From Leptodactylus fallax (lineage: Eukaryota > Chordata > Amphibia > Anura > Leptodactylidae), in assembly GCA_947044405.1 (NCBI GenBank), contig CAMRHE010000463.1:430501-494500 (forward strand): DNA of 64,000 nt. The letters run 5' to 3'. The notes under the pieces are model-generated. The model saw only the letters and a list, made by a program, of their open reading frames with translations. It was not told the origin of the DNA and searched no databases. This document shows, piece by piece, positions 1 through 15,270 of the stretch; position 1 is the first letter of the stretch, and every line of letters begins with the position of its first letter. The position numbers were made by a program, and so were the translations under genes.

Positions 1-20
1 CAGGTACAACGGGGGGGAAT

Positions 21-960
21 ATGAAGAGGAGCGCACCGCCCCCTCACCACACAAGACACCAGTCATTACCGTACAGGTACAATGGGGGGAAGATGAAGAG
101 GAGCGCACCGCACCCTCACCACACAAGATACCGGTCATTACCGTACAGGTACAATGGGGGGAATATGAAGAGGAGCGCACCGCCCCCTCACCACACAAGA
201 CACCGGTCATTACCGTACAGCTACAATAGGGGGAATATGAAGAGGAGCGCACCGCCCCCTCACCACACAAGACACCGGTCATTACCGTACAGGTACAATA
301 GGGGGAATATGAAGAGGAGCGCACCGCCCCCTCACCACATAAGATACTGGTCATTATCATACAGGTACAATAGGGGGAATATGAAGAGGAGCGCACCGCA
401 CCCTCACCACACAAGACACCGGTCATTACCGTACAGGTATAATGGGGGGAATATGAAGAGGAGCGCACCGTCCCCTCACCACACAAGATTCCGGTAATTA
501 CCGTACAGGTATAATGGGGGAATATGAAGAGGAGCGCACCGTCCCCTCACCACACAAGATACCGGTAATTACCGTACAGGTACAACGGGGGGAATATGAA
601 GAGGAGCGCACCGCCCCGTCACCACACAAGACACCGGTCATTACCGTACAGGTACAACAGGGGGGAATATGAAGAGGAGCGCACCGCCCCCTCACCACAC
701 AAGACATCGATCATTACCGTACAGGTACAATGGGGGGAAGATGAAGAGGAGCGCACCGCCCCCTCACCACACAAGATACCGGTCATCACCGTACAGGTAC
801 AACGGGGGGAATATGAAGAGGAGCGCACCGCCCCCTCACCACACAAGACACCAGTCATTACCGTACAGGTACAATGGGGGGAATATGAAGAGGAGCGCAC
901 CGCCCCCCTCACCACATAAGATACTGGTCATTACCATACAGGTACAATAGGGGGAATAAG
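21..960. repeat. Array 1 block S, first copy
   Basis: This ordered run of monomers recurs several times downstream. Its landmarks, in order, are a monomer ending CAGCTACAATAG (218), a TCATTATCATAC monomer near 350, two monomers with GGTAATTACC (about 493 and 565), a monomer with CCGCCCCGTC (611), and a TCATCACC monomer near 784. The spacing from the first landmark to CCGCCCCGTC is 393 bp. It is 394-396 bp in the copies at 5491, 9467, 12573, 17413, 28621 and 41330. The constant order and spacing show that a block was copied, not single monomers. Confidence 0.85.
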
Positions 961-1020
961 AAGAGGAGCGCACCGCACCCTCACCACATAAGATACTGGT
1001 CATTACCATACAGGTACAAT

Positions 1021-2331
1021 AGGGGAAAAATGAAGAGGAGCGCACCGCCCCCTCACCACACAAGATACCGGTCATTACCGTACAGGTACAATGGGGGGAA
1101 TATGAAGAGGAGCGCACCGCACCCTCACCACACAAGACATCGATCATTACCGTACAGGTACAACAGGGGGGAATATGAAGAGGAGCGCACCGCCCCCTCA
1201 CCACACAAGATACTGGTCATTACCGTACAGGAACAACGGGGGGGAATATGAAGAGGAGCGCACCGCCTCCTCACCACACAAGACATCGATCATTACCGTA
1301 CAGGTACAATGGGGGGAATATGAAGAGGAGCGCACCGCCCCCTCACCACACAAAAGACACCGGTCATTACCGTACAGGTACAATGGGGGGAATATGAAGA
1401 GGAGCGCACCGCCCCCTCACCACATAAGATACTGGTCATTACCATACAGGTACAATGGGGGGAATATGAAGAGGAGCGCACCGCCCCCTCACCACACAAG
1501 ACATCGATCATTACCATACAGGTACAATGGGCGGAATATGAAGAGGAGCGCACCGCCCCCTCACCACACAAGACACCGGTCATTACCGTACAGGTACAAC
1601 GGGGGGAATATGAAGAGGAGCGCACCGCCCCCTCACCACACAAGATACCGGTCATTACCGTACAGGTACAATGGGGGGAATATGAAGAGGAGCGCACCGT
1701 ACCCTCACCACACAAGACACCGGTCATTACCGTACAGGTACAATGGGGGGAATATGAAGAGGAGCGCACCGCCCCCTCACCACATATGATACTGGTCATT
1801 ACCATACAGGTACAATAGGGGGAATATGAAGAGGAGCGCACCGCACCCTCACCACATAAGATACTGGTCATTACCATACAGGTACAATAGGGGGAATATG
1901 AAGAGGAGCGCACCGCCCCCTCACCACACAAGACACCGGTCATTACCGTACAGGTACAATGGGGGGAATATGAAGAGGAGCGCACCGCCCCCTCACCACA
2001 CAAGACACCGGTCATTACCGTACAGGTACAATGGGGGGAATAGGAAGAGGAGCGCACCGCCTCCTCACCACACAAGACACCGGTCATTACCGTACAGGTA
2101 CAACGGGTGGAATATGAAGAGGAGCGCACCGCACCCTCACCACACAAGACATCGATCATTACCGTACAGGTACAACGGGGGGAATATGAAGAGGAGCACA
2201 CCGCACCCTCACCAAACAAGACACCAGTCATTACCGTACAGGTATAATGGGGGGAATATGAAGAGGAGCGCACCGCCCCCTCACCACACAAGATACCGGT
2301 CATTACCGTACAGGTACAACGGGGGGGGAAT
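1021..2331. repeat. Array 1 block P, copy 1 (partner at 23352)
   Basis: This stretch shares a set of rare monomer variants with 23352-24596. They are AGGGGAAAAATG at 1021 and 23352, CAAAAGAC (a 2-base insertion) at 1351 and 23686, CACATATGAT at 1781 and 24116, and a GGAACAACGGG monomer near 1230 and 23560. The offset is 22335 bp for both the second and third markers, and 22331 for the first. Such a set is very unlikely to arise twice. I infer one block copied over about 22.3 kb, or a much larger duplication later cut up by other events. Confidence 0.85.
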
Positions 2332-4070
2332 ATGAAGAGGAGCGCACCGCACCCTCACCACACAAGACACCGGTCATTACCGTACAGGTACAATGGGGGG
2401 AATATGAAGAGGGGCGCACCGCCTCCTCACCACACAAGACACCGGTCATTACCGTACAGGTACAACGGGGGGAATATGAAGAGGAGCGCACCGCACCCTC
2501 ACCACACAAGACATCGATCATTACCGTACAGGTACAAAGGGGGGAATATGAAGAGGAGCGCACCGCACCCTCACCAAACAAGACACCTGTCATTACCGTA
2601 CAGGTATAATGGGGGGAATATGAAGAGGAGCGCACCGCACCCTCACCACACAAGACATCGATCATTACCGTACAGGTACAATGGGGGGAATATGAAGAGG
2701 AGCGCACCGCCCCCTCACCACACAAGATACCGGTCATTACCGTACAGGTACAATGGGGGGGAATATGAAGAGGAGCGCACCGCCTCCTCACCACACAAGA
2801 TACTGGTCATTACCATACAGGTACAATGGGGGGAATATGAAGAGGAGCGCACCGCACCCTCACCACACAAGACATCGATCATTACCGTACAGGTACAACA
2901 GGGGGAATATGAAGAGGAGCGCACCGCCCCCTCACCACACAAGACACCAGTCATTACCGTACAGGTACAACGGGGGGGAATATGAAGAGGAGCGCACCGC
3001 ACCCTCACCACACAATACATCGATCATTACCGTACAGGTACAATGGGGGGAATATGAAGAGGAGCGCAACGCACCCTCACCACATAAGATACTGGTCATT
3101 ACCATACAGGTACAATAGGGGGAATATGAAAAGGAGCGCACCGCCCCCTCACCACACAAGACACCGGTCATTACCGTACAGGTATAATGGGGGGGAATAT
3201 GAAGAGGAGCGCACCGCCCCCTCACCACATAAGATACTGGTCATTACCGTACAGGTACAATGTGGGGAATATGAAGAGGAGCGCACCGCCCCCTCACCAA
3301 ACAAGATACCGGTCATTACCATACAGGTACAATGGGGGGAATATGAAGAGGAACGCACCGCACCCTCACCACACAAGACATCGATCATTACAGTACAGGT
3401 ACAATGGGGGGAATATGAAGAGGAGCGCACCGCCCCCTCACCACACAAGATACCGGTCATTACCGTACAGGTACAACGGGGGGGAATATGAAGAGGAGCG
3501 CACCGCCCCCTCACCACACAAGACACCAGTCATTACCGTACAGGTACAATGGGGGGAATATGAAGAGGAGAGCACCGCACCCTCACCACACAAGATACCG
3601 GTCATTACCGTACAGGTACAATGGGGGGTATATGAAGAGGAGCGAACCGCACCCTCACCACACAAGACATCGATCATTACCGTACAGGTACAATGGGGGG
3701 AATATGAAGAGGAGCGCACCGCCCCCCTCACCACACAAGACATCGATCATTACCGTACAGGTACAATGGGGGGAATATGAAGAGGAGCGCACCTCCCCCT
3801 CACCACACAAGACATCGATCATTACCGTACAGGTACAATGGGGGGAAGATGAAGAGGAGCGCACCGCCCCCTCACCACACAAGATATCGGTCATCACCGT
3901 ACAGGTACAACGGGGGGAATATGAAGAGGAGCGCTCCGCCCCCTCACCACACAAGACACCGGTCATTACCGTACAGGTACAATGGGGGGAATATGAAGAG
4001 GAGCGCACCGCACCCTCACCACACAAGACATCGATCATTACCGTACAGGTATAATGGGGGGAATATGAAG
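2332..4070. repeat. Array 1 block H, copy 1 (leading segment of the super-repeat)
   Basis: The segment opens with a monomer followed by one carrying GAGGGGCGCACC. It contains a monomer with the unusual CACCTGTCATT (CCTGTC at 2586) and one with GAGGAGCGCTCCGCC (GCTCCGCC at 3933). The same order occurs at 13604, 24597, 30521 and 36587. Offsets from 2332 to 13604 and from the CCTGTC at 2586 to that at 13858 are both 11272 bp. By 3933 versus 15131 the offset has fallen to 11198, so one monomer more is present in this copy. Confidence 0.85.
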
Positions 4071-5293
4071 AGGAGAGCACCGCCCCCTCACCACATAAGA
4101 TACCGGTCATTACCGTACAGGTACAATGGGGGGGAGATGAAGAGGAGCGCACCGCCCCCCTCACCACACAAGACACCGGTCATTACCGTACAGGTACAAT
4201 GGGGGGAAGATGAAGAGGAGCGCACCGCCCCCTCACCACACAAGACACCGGTCATTACCGTACAGGTACAATGGGGGGAATATGAAGAGGAGCGCACCGC
4301 CCCCTCACCACACAAGACACCGGTCATTACCGTACAGGTACAATGGGGGGAATATGAAGAGGAGCGCACCGCACCCTCACCACACAAGACATCGATCATT
4401 ACCGTACAGGTACAATGGGTGGAATATAAAGAGGAGCGCACCGCCCCCTCACCACACAAGATACCGGTCATCACCGTACAGGTACAACGGGGGGAAAATG
4501 AAGAGGAGCGCACCGCCCCCTCACCACATAAGATACTGGTCATTACCATAAAGGTACAATAGGGGGAATATGAAGAGGAGCGCACCGCCCCTTCACCACA
4601 CAAGACACCAGTCATTACCGTACAGGTACAATGGGGGGAATATGAAGAGGAGAGCACCGCACCCTCACCACACAAGATAACGGTCATTACCGTACAGGTA
4701 CAACAGGGGGAATATGAAGAGGAGCGCACCGCACCCTCACCACACAAGACACCGGTCATTACCGTACAGGTACAATGGGGGGAATATGAAGAGGAGCGCA
4801 CCGCCCCCTCACCACACAAGACACCGGTCATTACCGTACAGGTACAATAGGGGGAATATGAAGAGGAGCGCACCGCACCCTCACCACATAAGATACCGGT
4901 CATTACCGTACAGGTACAATGGGGAGAAGATGAAGAGGAGCGCACCGCCCCCTCACCACACAAGACACCGGTCATTACCGTACAGGTACAATGGTGGGAA
5001 TATGAAGAGGAGCGCACCGCCCCCTCACCACACAAGACACCGGTCATTACCGTACAGGTACAACGGGGGGGAATATGAAGAGTAGCGCACCGCCCCCTCA
5101 CCACATAAGACACCAGTCATTACCGTACAGGTAGAACGGGGGGGAATATGAAGAGGAGCGCACCGCACCCTCACCAGACAAGACACCGGTCATTACCGTA
5201 CAGGTACAATGGGGGGAATATGAAGAGAAGCGCACCGTCCCCTCACCACACAAGATACCGGTCATTACCGTACAGGTACAACGGGGGGGGAAT

Positions 5294-8200
5294 ATGAAGA
5301 GGAGCGCACCGCCCCCTCACCACACAAGACACCGGTCATTACGGTACAGGTACAATGGGGGGAAGATGAAGAGGAGCACACCGCACCCTCACCACACAAG
5401 ATACCGGTCATTACCGTACAGGTACAATGGGGGGAATATGAAGAGGAGCGCACCGCCCCCTCACCACACAAGACACCGGTCATTACCGTACAGCTACAAT
5501 AGGGGGAATATGAAGAGGAGCGCACCGCCCCCTCACCACACAAGACACCGGTCATTACCGTACAGGTACAATAGGGGGAATATGAAGAGGAGCGCACCGC
5601 CCCCTCACCACATAAGATACTGGTCATTATCATACAGGTCAAATAGGGGGAATATGAAGAGGAGCGCACCGCACCCTCACCACACAAGACACCGGTCATT
5701 ACCGTACAGGTATAATGGGGGGAATATGAAGAGGAGCGCACCGTCCCCTCACCACACAAGATACCGGTAATTACCGTACAGGTATAATGGGGGGAATATG
5801 AAGAGGAGCGCACCGTCCCCTCACCACACAAGATACCGGTAATTACCGTACAGGTACAACGGGGGGAATATGAAGAGGAGCGCACCGCCCCGTCACCACA
5901 CAAGACACCGGTCATTACCGTACAGGTACAACAGGGGGGAATATGAAGAGGAGCGCACCGCCCCCTCACCACACAAGACATCGATCATTACCGTACAGGT
6001 ACAATGGGGGGAAGATGAAGAGGAGCGCACCGCCCCCTCACCACACAAGATACCGGTCATCACCGTACAGGTACAACGGGGGGAATATGAAGAGGAGCGC
6101 ACCGCCCCCTCACCACACAAGACACCGGTCATTACCGTACAGGTACAATGGGGGGAATATTTAGAGGAGCGCACCGCCCCCTCACCACATAAGATACTGG
6201 TCATTACCATACAGGTACAATAGGGGGAATAAGAAGAGGAGCGCACCGCACCCTCACCACACATGACACCGGTCATTACCGTACAGGTAAAATGGGGGGA
6301 ATATGAAGAGGAGCGCACCGCCCCCTCACCACACAAGACACCGGTCATTACCGTACAGGTACAACGGGGGGGAATATGAAGAGGAGCGCACCGCCCCCTC
6401 ACCACACAAGACACCAGTCATTACCGTACAGGTATAATGGGGGAATATGAAGAGGAGCGCACCACCCCCCTCACCACACAAGACACCAGTCATTACCGTA
6501 CAGGTAGAACGGGGGGGGAATATGAAGAGGAGCGCACCGCACCCTCACCACACAAGACACCGGTCATTACCGTACAGGTACAATGGTGGGAATATGAAGA
6601 GGAGCGCACCGCCCCCTCACCACACAAGACACCGGTCATTACCGTACAGGTATAATGGGGGGAATATGAAGAGGAGCGCACCGCCCCCTCACCACACAAG
6701 ACACCGGTCATTACCGTACAGGTACAACGGGGGGGAATATGAAGAGGAGCGCACCGCACCCTCACCACACAAGACACCGGTCATTACCGTACAGGTACAA
6801 TGGGGGGGAATATGAAGAGGAGCGCACCGTCCCCTCACCACACAAGATACCGGTCATTACCGTACAGGTACAACGGGGGGGAATATGAAGAGGAGCGCAC
6901 CGCCCCCTCACCACACAAGACACCAGTCATTACCGTACAGGTACAATGGGGGGAAGATGAAGAGGAGCACACCGCACCCTCACCAAACAAGATACCGGTC
7001 ATTACCGTACAGGTACAATGGGGGGGAATATGAAGAGGAGCGCACCGCCCCCTCACCACACAAGACACCGGTCATTACCGTACAGGTACAATGGGGGGAA
7101 TATGAAGAGGAGAGCACCGCCCCCTCACCACACAAGACACCGGTCATTACCGTACAGGTACAATGGGGGGAATATGTAGAGGAGCGCACCGCCCCCTCAC
7201 CACACAAGACACCGGTCATTACCGTACAGGTACAATGGGGGGAATATGAAGAGGAGCGCACCGCCCCCTCACGACATAAGATACTGGTCATTACCATACA
7301 GGTACAATAGGGGGAATATGAAGAGTAGCGCACCGCCCCCTCACCACATAAGATACTGGTCATTACCGTACAGGTACAATGGGGGGAATATGAAGAGGAG
7401 CGCACCGCCTCCTCACCACACAAGATACTGGTCATTACCATACAGGTACAATAGGGGGAATATGAAGAGGAGCGCACCGCACCCTCACCACACAAGACAT
7501 CGATCATTACCGTACAGGTACAATGGGAGGAATATGAAGAGGAGCGCACCGCCCCCTCACCACACAAGATACCGGTCATCACCGTACAGGTACAACGGGG
7601 GGAAAATGAAGAGGAGCGCACCGCCCCCTCACCACATAAGATACTGGTCATTACCATAAAGGTACAATAGGGGGAATATGAAGAGGAGCGCACCGCCCCC
7701 TCACCACACAAGACACCGGTCATTACCGTACAGGTACAATGGGGGGAATATGAAGAGGAGCGCACCGCCCCCTCACCACACAAGACACCGGTCATTACCG
7801 TACAGGTACAATGGGGGGAATATGAAGAGGAGCGCACCGCACCCTCACCACACAAGACATCGATCATTACCGTACAGGTACAATGGGTGGAATATAAAGA
7901 GGAGCGCACAGCCCCCTCACCACACAAGATACCGGTCATCACCGTACAGGTACAACGGGGGGAAAATGAAGAGGAGCGCACCGCCCCCTCACCACATAAG
8001 ATACTGGTCATTACCATAAAGGTACAATAGGGGGAATATGAAGAGGAGCGCACCGCCCCTTCACCACACAAGACACCAGTCATTACCGTACAGGTACAAT
8101 GGGGGGAATATGAAGAGGAGAGCACCGCACCCTCACCACACAAGATAACGGTCATTACCGTACAGGTACAACAGGGGGAATATGAAGAGGAGCGCACCGC

Positions 8201-9269
8201 ACCCTCACCACACAAGACACCGGTCATTACCGTACAGGTACAATGGGGGGAATATGAAGAGGAGCGCACCGCCCCCTCACCACACAAGACACCGGTCATT
8301 ACCGTACAGGTACAATAGGGGGGAATATGAAGAGGAGCGCACCGCACCCTCACCACATAAGATACCGGTCATTACCGTACAGGTACAATGGGGAGAAGAT
8401 GAAGAGGAGCGCACCGCCCCCTCACCACACAAGACACCGGTCATTACCGTACAGGTACAATGGTGGGAATATGAAGAGGAGCGCACCGCCCCCTCACCAC
8501 ACAAGACACCGGTCATTACCGTACAGGTACAACGGGGGGGGAATATGAAGAGTAGCGCACCGCCCCCCTCACCACATAAGACACCAGTCATTACCGTACA
8601 GGTAGAACGGGGGGGAATATGAAGAGGAGCGCACCGCACCCTCACCAGACAAGACACCGGTCATTACCGTACAGGTACAATGGGGGGAATATGAAGAGAA
8701 GCGCACCGTCCCCTCACCACACAAGATACCGGTCATTACCGTACAGGTACAACGGGGGGGAATATGAAGAGGAGCGCACCGCCCCCTCACCACACAAGAC
8801 ACCGGTCATTACCGTACAGGTACAATAGGGGGAATATGAAGAGGAGCGCACCGCACCCTCACCACATAAGATACCGGTCATTACCGTACAGGTACAATGG
8901 GGAGAAGATGAAGAGGAGCGCACCGCCCCCTCACCACACAAGACACCGGTCATTACCGTACAGGTACAATGGTGGGAATATGAAGAGGAGCGCACCGCCC
9001 CCTCACCACACAAGACACCGGTCATTACCGTACAGGTACAACGGGGGGGAATATGAAGAGTAGCGCACCGCCCCCTCACCACATAAGACACCAGTCATTA
9101 CCGTACAGGTAGAACGGGGGGGAATATGAAGAGGAGCGCACCGCACCCTCACCAGACAAGACACCGGTCATTACCGTACAGGTACAATGGGGGGAATATG
9201 AAGAGAAGCGCACCGTCCCCTCACCACACAAGATACCGGTCATTACCGTACAGGTACAACGGGGGGAAT
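5294..9269. repeat. Array 1 composite repeat S-long, 3976-bp copy
   Basis: This is the first copy of a composite that restarts at 9270 and 12376. Shared landmarks are CAGCTACAATAG (5491, 9467, 12573), the CAGGTCAAATAG monomer (about 5636, 9611, 12718), CCGCCCCGTC (5885, 9861, 12969) and the AATATTTA variant replacing AATATGAA (6156, 10133, 13240). The first interval is 3976-3977 bp for all of these. This copy has additional monomers around 7.3-8.5 kb compared with the next one. Confidence 0.82.
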
Positions 9270-12200
9270 ATGAAGAGGAGCGCACCGCCCCCTCACCACA
9301 CAAGACACCAGTCATTACGGTACAGGTACAATGGGGGGAAGATGAAGAGGAGCACACCGCACCCTCACCACACAAGATACCGGTCATTACCGTACAGGTA
9401 CAATGGGGGGAATATGAAGAGGAGCGCACCGCCCCCTCACCACACAAGACACCGGTCATTACCGTACAGCTACAATAGGGGGAATATGAAGAGGAGCGCA
9501 CCGCCCCCTCACCACACAAGACACCGGTCATTACCGTACAGGTACAATAGGGGGAATATGAAGAGGAGCGCACCGCCCCCTCACCACATAAGATACTGGT
9601 CATTATCATACAGGTCAAATAGGGGGAATATGAAGAGGAGCGCACCGCACCCTCACCACACAAGACACCGGTCATTACCGTACAGGTATAATGGGGGGAA
9701 TATGAAGAGGAGCGCACCGTCCCCTCACCACACAAGATACCGGTAATTACCGTACAGGTATAATGGGGGGAATATGAAGAGGAGCGCACCGTCCCCTCAC
9801 CACACAAGATACCGGTAATTACCGTACAGGTACAACGGGGGGAATATGAAGAGGAGCGCACCGCCCCGTCACCACACAAGACACCGGTCATTACCGTACA
9901 GGTACAACAGGGGGGGAATATGAAGAGGAGCGCACCGCCCCCTCACCACACAAGACATCGATCATTACCGTACAGGTACAATGGGGGGAAGATGAAGAGG
10001 AGCGCACCGCCCCCTCACCACACAAGATACCGGTCATCACCGTACAGGTACAACGGGGGGAATATGAAGAGGAGCGCACCGCCCCCTCACCACACAAGAC
10101 ACCAGTCATTACCGTACAGGTACAATGGGGGGAATATTTAGAGCGCACCGCCCCCTCACCACATAAGATACTGGTCATTACCATACAGGTACAATAGGGG
10201 GAATAAGAAGAGGAGCGCACCGCACCCTCACCACACATGACACCGGTCATTACCGTACAGGTAAAATGGGGGGAATATGAAGAGGAGCGCACCGCCCCCT
10301 CACCACACAAGACACCGGTCATTACCGTACAGGTACAACGGGGGGGGAATATGAAGAGGAGCGCACCGCCCCCTCACCACACAAGACACCAGTCATTACC
10401 GTACAGGTATAATGGGGGAATATGAAGAGGAGCGCACCACCCCCCTCACCACACAAGACACCAGTCATTACCGTACAGGTAGAACGGGGGGGAATATGAA
10501 GAGGAGCGCACCGCACCCTCACCACACAAGACACCGGTCATTACCGTACAGGTACAATGGTGGGAATATGAAGAGGAGCGCACCGCCCCCTCACCACACA
10601 AGACACCGGTCATTACCGTACAGGTATAATGGGGGGAATATGAAGAGGAGCGCACCGCCCCCTCACCACACAAGACACCGGTCATTACCGTACAGGTACA
10701 ACGGGGGGGAATATGAAGAGGAGCGCACCGCACCCTCACCACACAAGACACCGGTCATTACCGTACAGGTACAATGGGGGGAATATGAAGAGGAGCGCAC
10801 CGTCCCCTCACCACACAAGATACCGGTCATTACCGTACAGGTACAACGGGGGGGAATATGAAGAGGAGCGCACCGCCCCCTCACCACACAAGACACCAGT
10901 CATTACCGTACAGGTACAATGGGGGGAAGATGAAGAGGAGCACACCGCACCCTCACCACACAAGATACCGGTCATTACCGTACAGGTACAATGGGGGGAA
11001 TATGAAGAGGAGCGCACCGCCCCCTCACCACACAAGACACCGGTCATTACCGTACAGGTACAATGGGGGGGAATATGAAGAGGAGAGCACCGCCCCCCTC
11101 ACCACACAAGACACCGGTCATTACCGTACAGGTACAATGGGGGGAATATGTAGAGGAGCGCACCGCCCCCCTCACCACACAAGACACCGGTCATTACCGT
11201 ACAGGTACAATGGGGGGAATATGAAGAGGAGCGCACCGCCCCCTCACGACATAAGATACTGGTCATTACCATACAGGTACAATAGGGGGAATATGAAGAG
11301 TAGCGCACCGCCCCCTCACCACATAAGATACTGGTCATTACCGTACAGGTACAATGGGGGGAATATGAAGAGGAGCGCACCGCCCCCTCACCACACAAGA
11401 CACCGGTCATTACCGTACAGGTACAATGGGGGGAATATGAAGAGGAGCGCACCGCACCCTCACCACACAAGACATCGATCATTACCGTACAGGTACAATG
11501 GGTGGAATATAAAGAGGAGCGCACCGCCCCCTCACCACACAAGATACCGGTCATCACCGTACAGGTACAACGGGGGGAAAATGAAGAGGAGCGCACCGCC
11601 CCCTCACCACATAAGATACTGGTCATTACCATAAAGGTACAATAGGGGGAATATGAAGAGGAGCGCACCGCCCCTTCACCACACAAGACACCAGTCATTA
11701 CCGTACAGGTACAATGGGGGGAATATGAAGAGGAGAGCACCGCACCCTCACCACACAAGAAAACGGTCATTACCGTACAGGTACAACAGGGGGAATATGA
11801 AGAGGAGCGCACCGCACCCTCACCACACAAGACACCGGTCATTACCGTACAGGTACAATGGGGGGAATATGAAGAGGAGCGCACCGCCCCCTCACCACAC
11901 AAGACACCGGTCATTACCGTACAGGTACAATAGGGGGAATATGAAGAGGAGCGCACCGCACCCTCACCACATAAGATACCGGTCATTACCGTACAGGTAC
12001 AATGGGGAGAAGATGAAGAGGAGCGCACCGCCCCCTCACCACACAAGACACCGGTCATTACCGTACAGGTACAATGGTGGGAATATGAAGAGGAGCGCAC
12101 CGCCCCCTCACCACACAAGACACCGGTCATTACCGTACAGGTACAACGGGGGGGAATATGAAGAGTAGCGCACCGCCCCCTCACCACATAAGACACCAGT

Positions 12201-12375
12201 CATTACCGTACAGGTAGAACGGGGGGGAATATGAAGAGGAGCGCACCGCACCCTCACCAGACAAGACACCGGTCATTACCGTACAGGTACAATGGGGGGA
12301 ATATGAAGAGAAGCGCACCGTCCCCTCACCACACAAGATACCGGTCATTACCGTACAGGTACAACGGGGGGGAAT
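9270..12375. repeat. Array 1 composite repeat S-long, 3106-bp copy
   Basis: This is the second consecutive copy of the composite beginning at 5294, with the same landmark order. The interval to the next copy is 3106-3108 bp, about 870 bp (12 monomers) shorter than the preceding one. A block deletion here or a block gain there would explain this. The AATATTTA monomer at 10133 also lacks one GAG triplet (AATATTTA followed directly by GAGCGC), which neither sister copy shows. That deletion probably followed the duplication. Confidence 0.8.
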
Positions 12376-13603
12376 ATGAAGAGGAGCGCACCGCCCCCTC
12401 ACCACACAAGACACCAGTCATTACGGTACAGGTACAATGGGGGGAAGATGAAGAGGAGCACACCGCACCCTCACCACACAAGATACCGGTCATTACCGTA
12501 CAGGTACAATGGGGGGAATATGAAGAGGAGCGCACCGCCCCCTCACCACACAAGACACCGGTCATTACCGTACAGCTACAATAGGGGGAATATGAAGAGG
12601 AGCGCACCGCCCCCTCACCACACAAGACACCGGTCATTACCGTACAGGTACAATAGGGGGAATATGAAGAGGAGCGCACCGCCCCCTCACCACATAAGAT
12701 ACTGGTCATTATCATACAGGTCAAATAGGGGGGAATATGAAGAGGAGCGCACCGCACCCTCACCACACAAGACACCGGTCATTACCGTACAGGTATAATG
12801 GGGGGAATATGAAGAGGAGCGCACCGTCCCCTCACCACACAAGATACCGGTAATTACCGTACAGGTATAATGGGGGGGAATATGAAGAGGAGCGCACCGT
12901 CCCCTCACCACACAAGATACCGGTAATTACCGTACAGGTACAACGGGGGGAATATGAAGAGGAGCGCACCGCCCCGTCACCACACAAGACACCGGTCATT
13001 ACCGTACAGGTACAACAGGGGGGAATATGAAGAGGAGCGCACCGCCCCCTCACCACACAAGACATCGATCATTACCGTACAGGTACAATGGGGGGAAGAT
13101 GAAGAGGAGCGCACCGCCCCCTCACCACACAAGATACCGGTCATCACCGTACAGGTACAACGGGGGGAATATGAAGAGGAGCGCACCGCCCCCTCACCAC
13201 ACAAGACACCAGTCATTACCGTACAGGTACAATGGGGGGAATATTTAGAGGAGCGCACCGCCCCCTCACCACATAAGATACTGGTCATTACCATACAGGT
13301 ACAATAGGGGGAATAAGAAGAGGAGCGCACCGCACCCTCACCACACATGACACCGGTCATTACCGTACAGGTAAAATGGGGGGAATATGAAGAGGAGCGC
13401 ACCGCCCCCTCACCACACAAGACACCGGTCATTACCGTACAGGTACAACGGGGGGGAATATGAAGAGGAGCGCACCGCCCCCTCACCACACAAGACACCA
13501 GTCATTACCGTACAGGTATAATGGGGGAATATGAAGAGGAGCGCACCACCCCCTCACCACACAAGACACCAGTCATTACCGTACAGGTAGAACGGGGGGG
13601 AAT
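12376..13603. repeat. Array 1 composite repeat S-long, partial third copy
   Basis: This copy keeps the first part of the composite: CAGCTACAATAG at 12573, the CAGGTCAAATAG monomer near 12718, CCGCCCCGTC at 12969 and AATATTTA at 13240. At 13604 it switches to block H, the segment that also starts at 2332 and 24597. The switch point is a recombination boundary between two monomer orders. I cannot place it more finely than one or two monomers because the units are so alike. Confidence 0.8.
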
Positions 13604-15270
13604 ATGAAGAGGAGCGCACCGCACCCTCACCACACAAGACACCGGTCATTACCGTACAGGTACAATGGGGGGAATATGAAGAGGGGCGCACCGCCTCCTC
13701 ACCACACAAGACACCGGTCATTACCGTACAGGTACAACGGGGGGAATATGAAGAGGAGCGCACCGCACCCTCACCACACAAGACATCGATCATTACCGTA
13801 CAGGTACAAAGGGGGGAATATGAAGAGGAGCGCACCGCACCCTCACCAAACAAGACACCTGTCATTACCGTACAGGTATAATGGGGGGAATATGAAGAGG
13901 AGCGCACCGCACCCTCACCACACAAGACATCGATCATTACCGTACAGGTACAATGGGGGGAATATGAAGAGGAGCGCACCGCCCCCCTCACCACACAAGA
14001 TACCGGTCATTACCGTACAGGTACAATGGGGGGAATATGAAGAGGAGCGCACCGCCTCCTCACCACACAAGATACTGGTCATTACCATACAGGTACAATG
14101 GGGGGAATATGAAGAGGAGCGCACCGCACCCTCACCACACAAGACATCGATCATTACCGTACAGGTACAACAGGGGGAATATGAAGAGGAGCGCACCGCC
14201 CCCTCACCACACAAGACACCAGTCATTACCGTACAGGTACAACGGGGGGGAATATGAAGAGGAGCGCACCGCACCCTCACCACACAATACATCGATCATT
14301 ACCGTACAGGTACAATGGGGGGAATATGAAGAGGAGCGCACCGCACCCTCACCACATAAGATACTGGTCATTACCATACAGGTACAATAGGGGGAATATG
14401 AAAAGGAGCGCACCGCCCCCTCACCACACAAGACACCGGTCATTACCGTACAGGTATAATGGGGGGAATATGAAGAGGAGCGCACCGCCCCCTCACCACA
14501 TAAGATACTGGTCATTACCGTACAGGTACAATGTGGGGAATATGAAGAGGAGCGCACCGCCCCCTCACCAAACAAGATACCGGTCATTACCATACAGGTA
14601 CAATGGGGGGAATATGAAGAGGAACGCACCGCACCCTCACCACACAAGACATCGATCATTACAGTACAGGTACAATGGGGGGAATATGAAGAGGAGCGCA
14701 CCGCCCCCTCACCACACAAGATACCGGTCATTACCGTACAGGTACAACGGGGGGGAATATGAAGAGGAGCGCACCGCCCCCTCACCACACAAGACACCAG
14801 TCATTACCGTACAGGTACAATGGGGGGAATATGAAGAGGAGAGCACCGCACCCTCACCACACAAGATACCGGTCATTACCGTACAGGTACAATGGGGGGT
14901 ATATGAAGAGGAGCGAACCGCACCCTCACCACACAAGACATCGATCATTACCGTACAGGTACAATGGGGGGAATATGAAGAGGAGCGCACCGCCCCCTCA
15001 CCACACAAGACATCGATCATTACCGTACAGGTACAATGGGGGGAAGATGAAGAGGAGCGCACCGCCCCCTCACCACACAAGATATCGGTCATCACCGTAC
15101 AGGTACAACGGGGGGAATATGAAGAGGAGCGCTCCGCCCCCTCACCACACAAGACACCGGTCATTACCGTACAGGTACAATGGGGGGAATATGAAGAGGA
15201 GCGCACCGCACCCTCACCACACAAGACATCGATCATTACCGTACAGGTATAATGGGGGGAATATGAAGAG
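13604..15270. repeat. Array 1 block H, copy 2
   Basis: This is a close copy of 2332-4070 at an offset of 11272 bp. Landmarks are CCTGTC at 13858, a monomer with a GGGGGGTATATG start near 14895 (matching 3628), and GCTCCGCC at 15131. The C6 run near 13980 is private to this copy. Downstream it continues into monomers with ATAAAGGTACAATAG, AGAGCACC and AAGATAACGG, an order also seen after the H block in the later super-repeats. Confidence 0.82.
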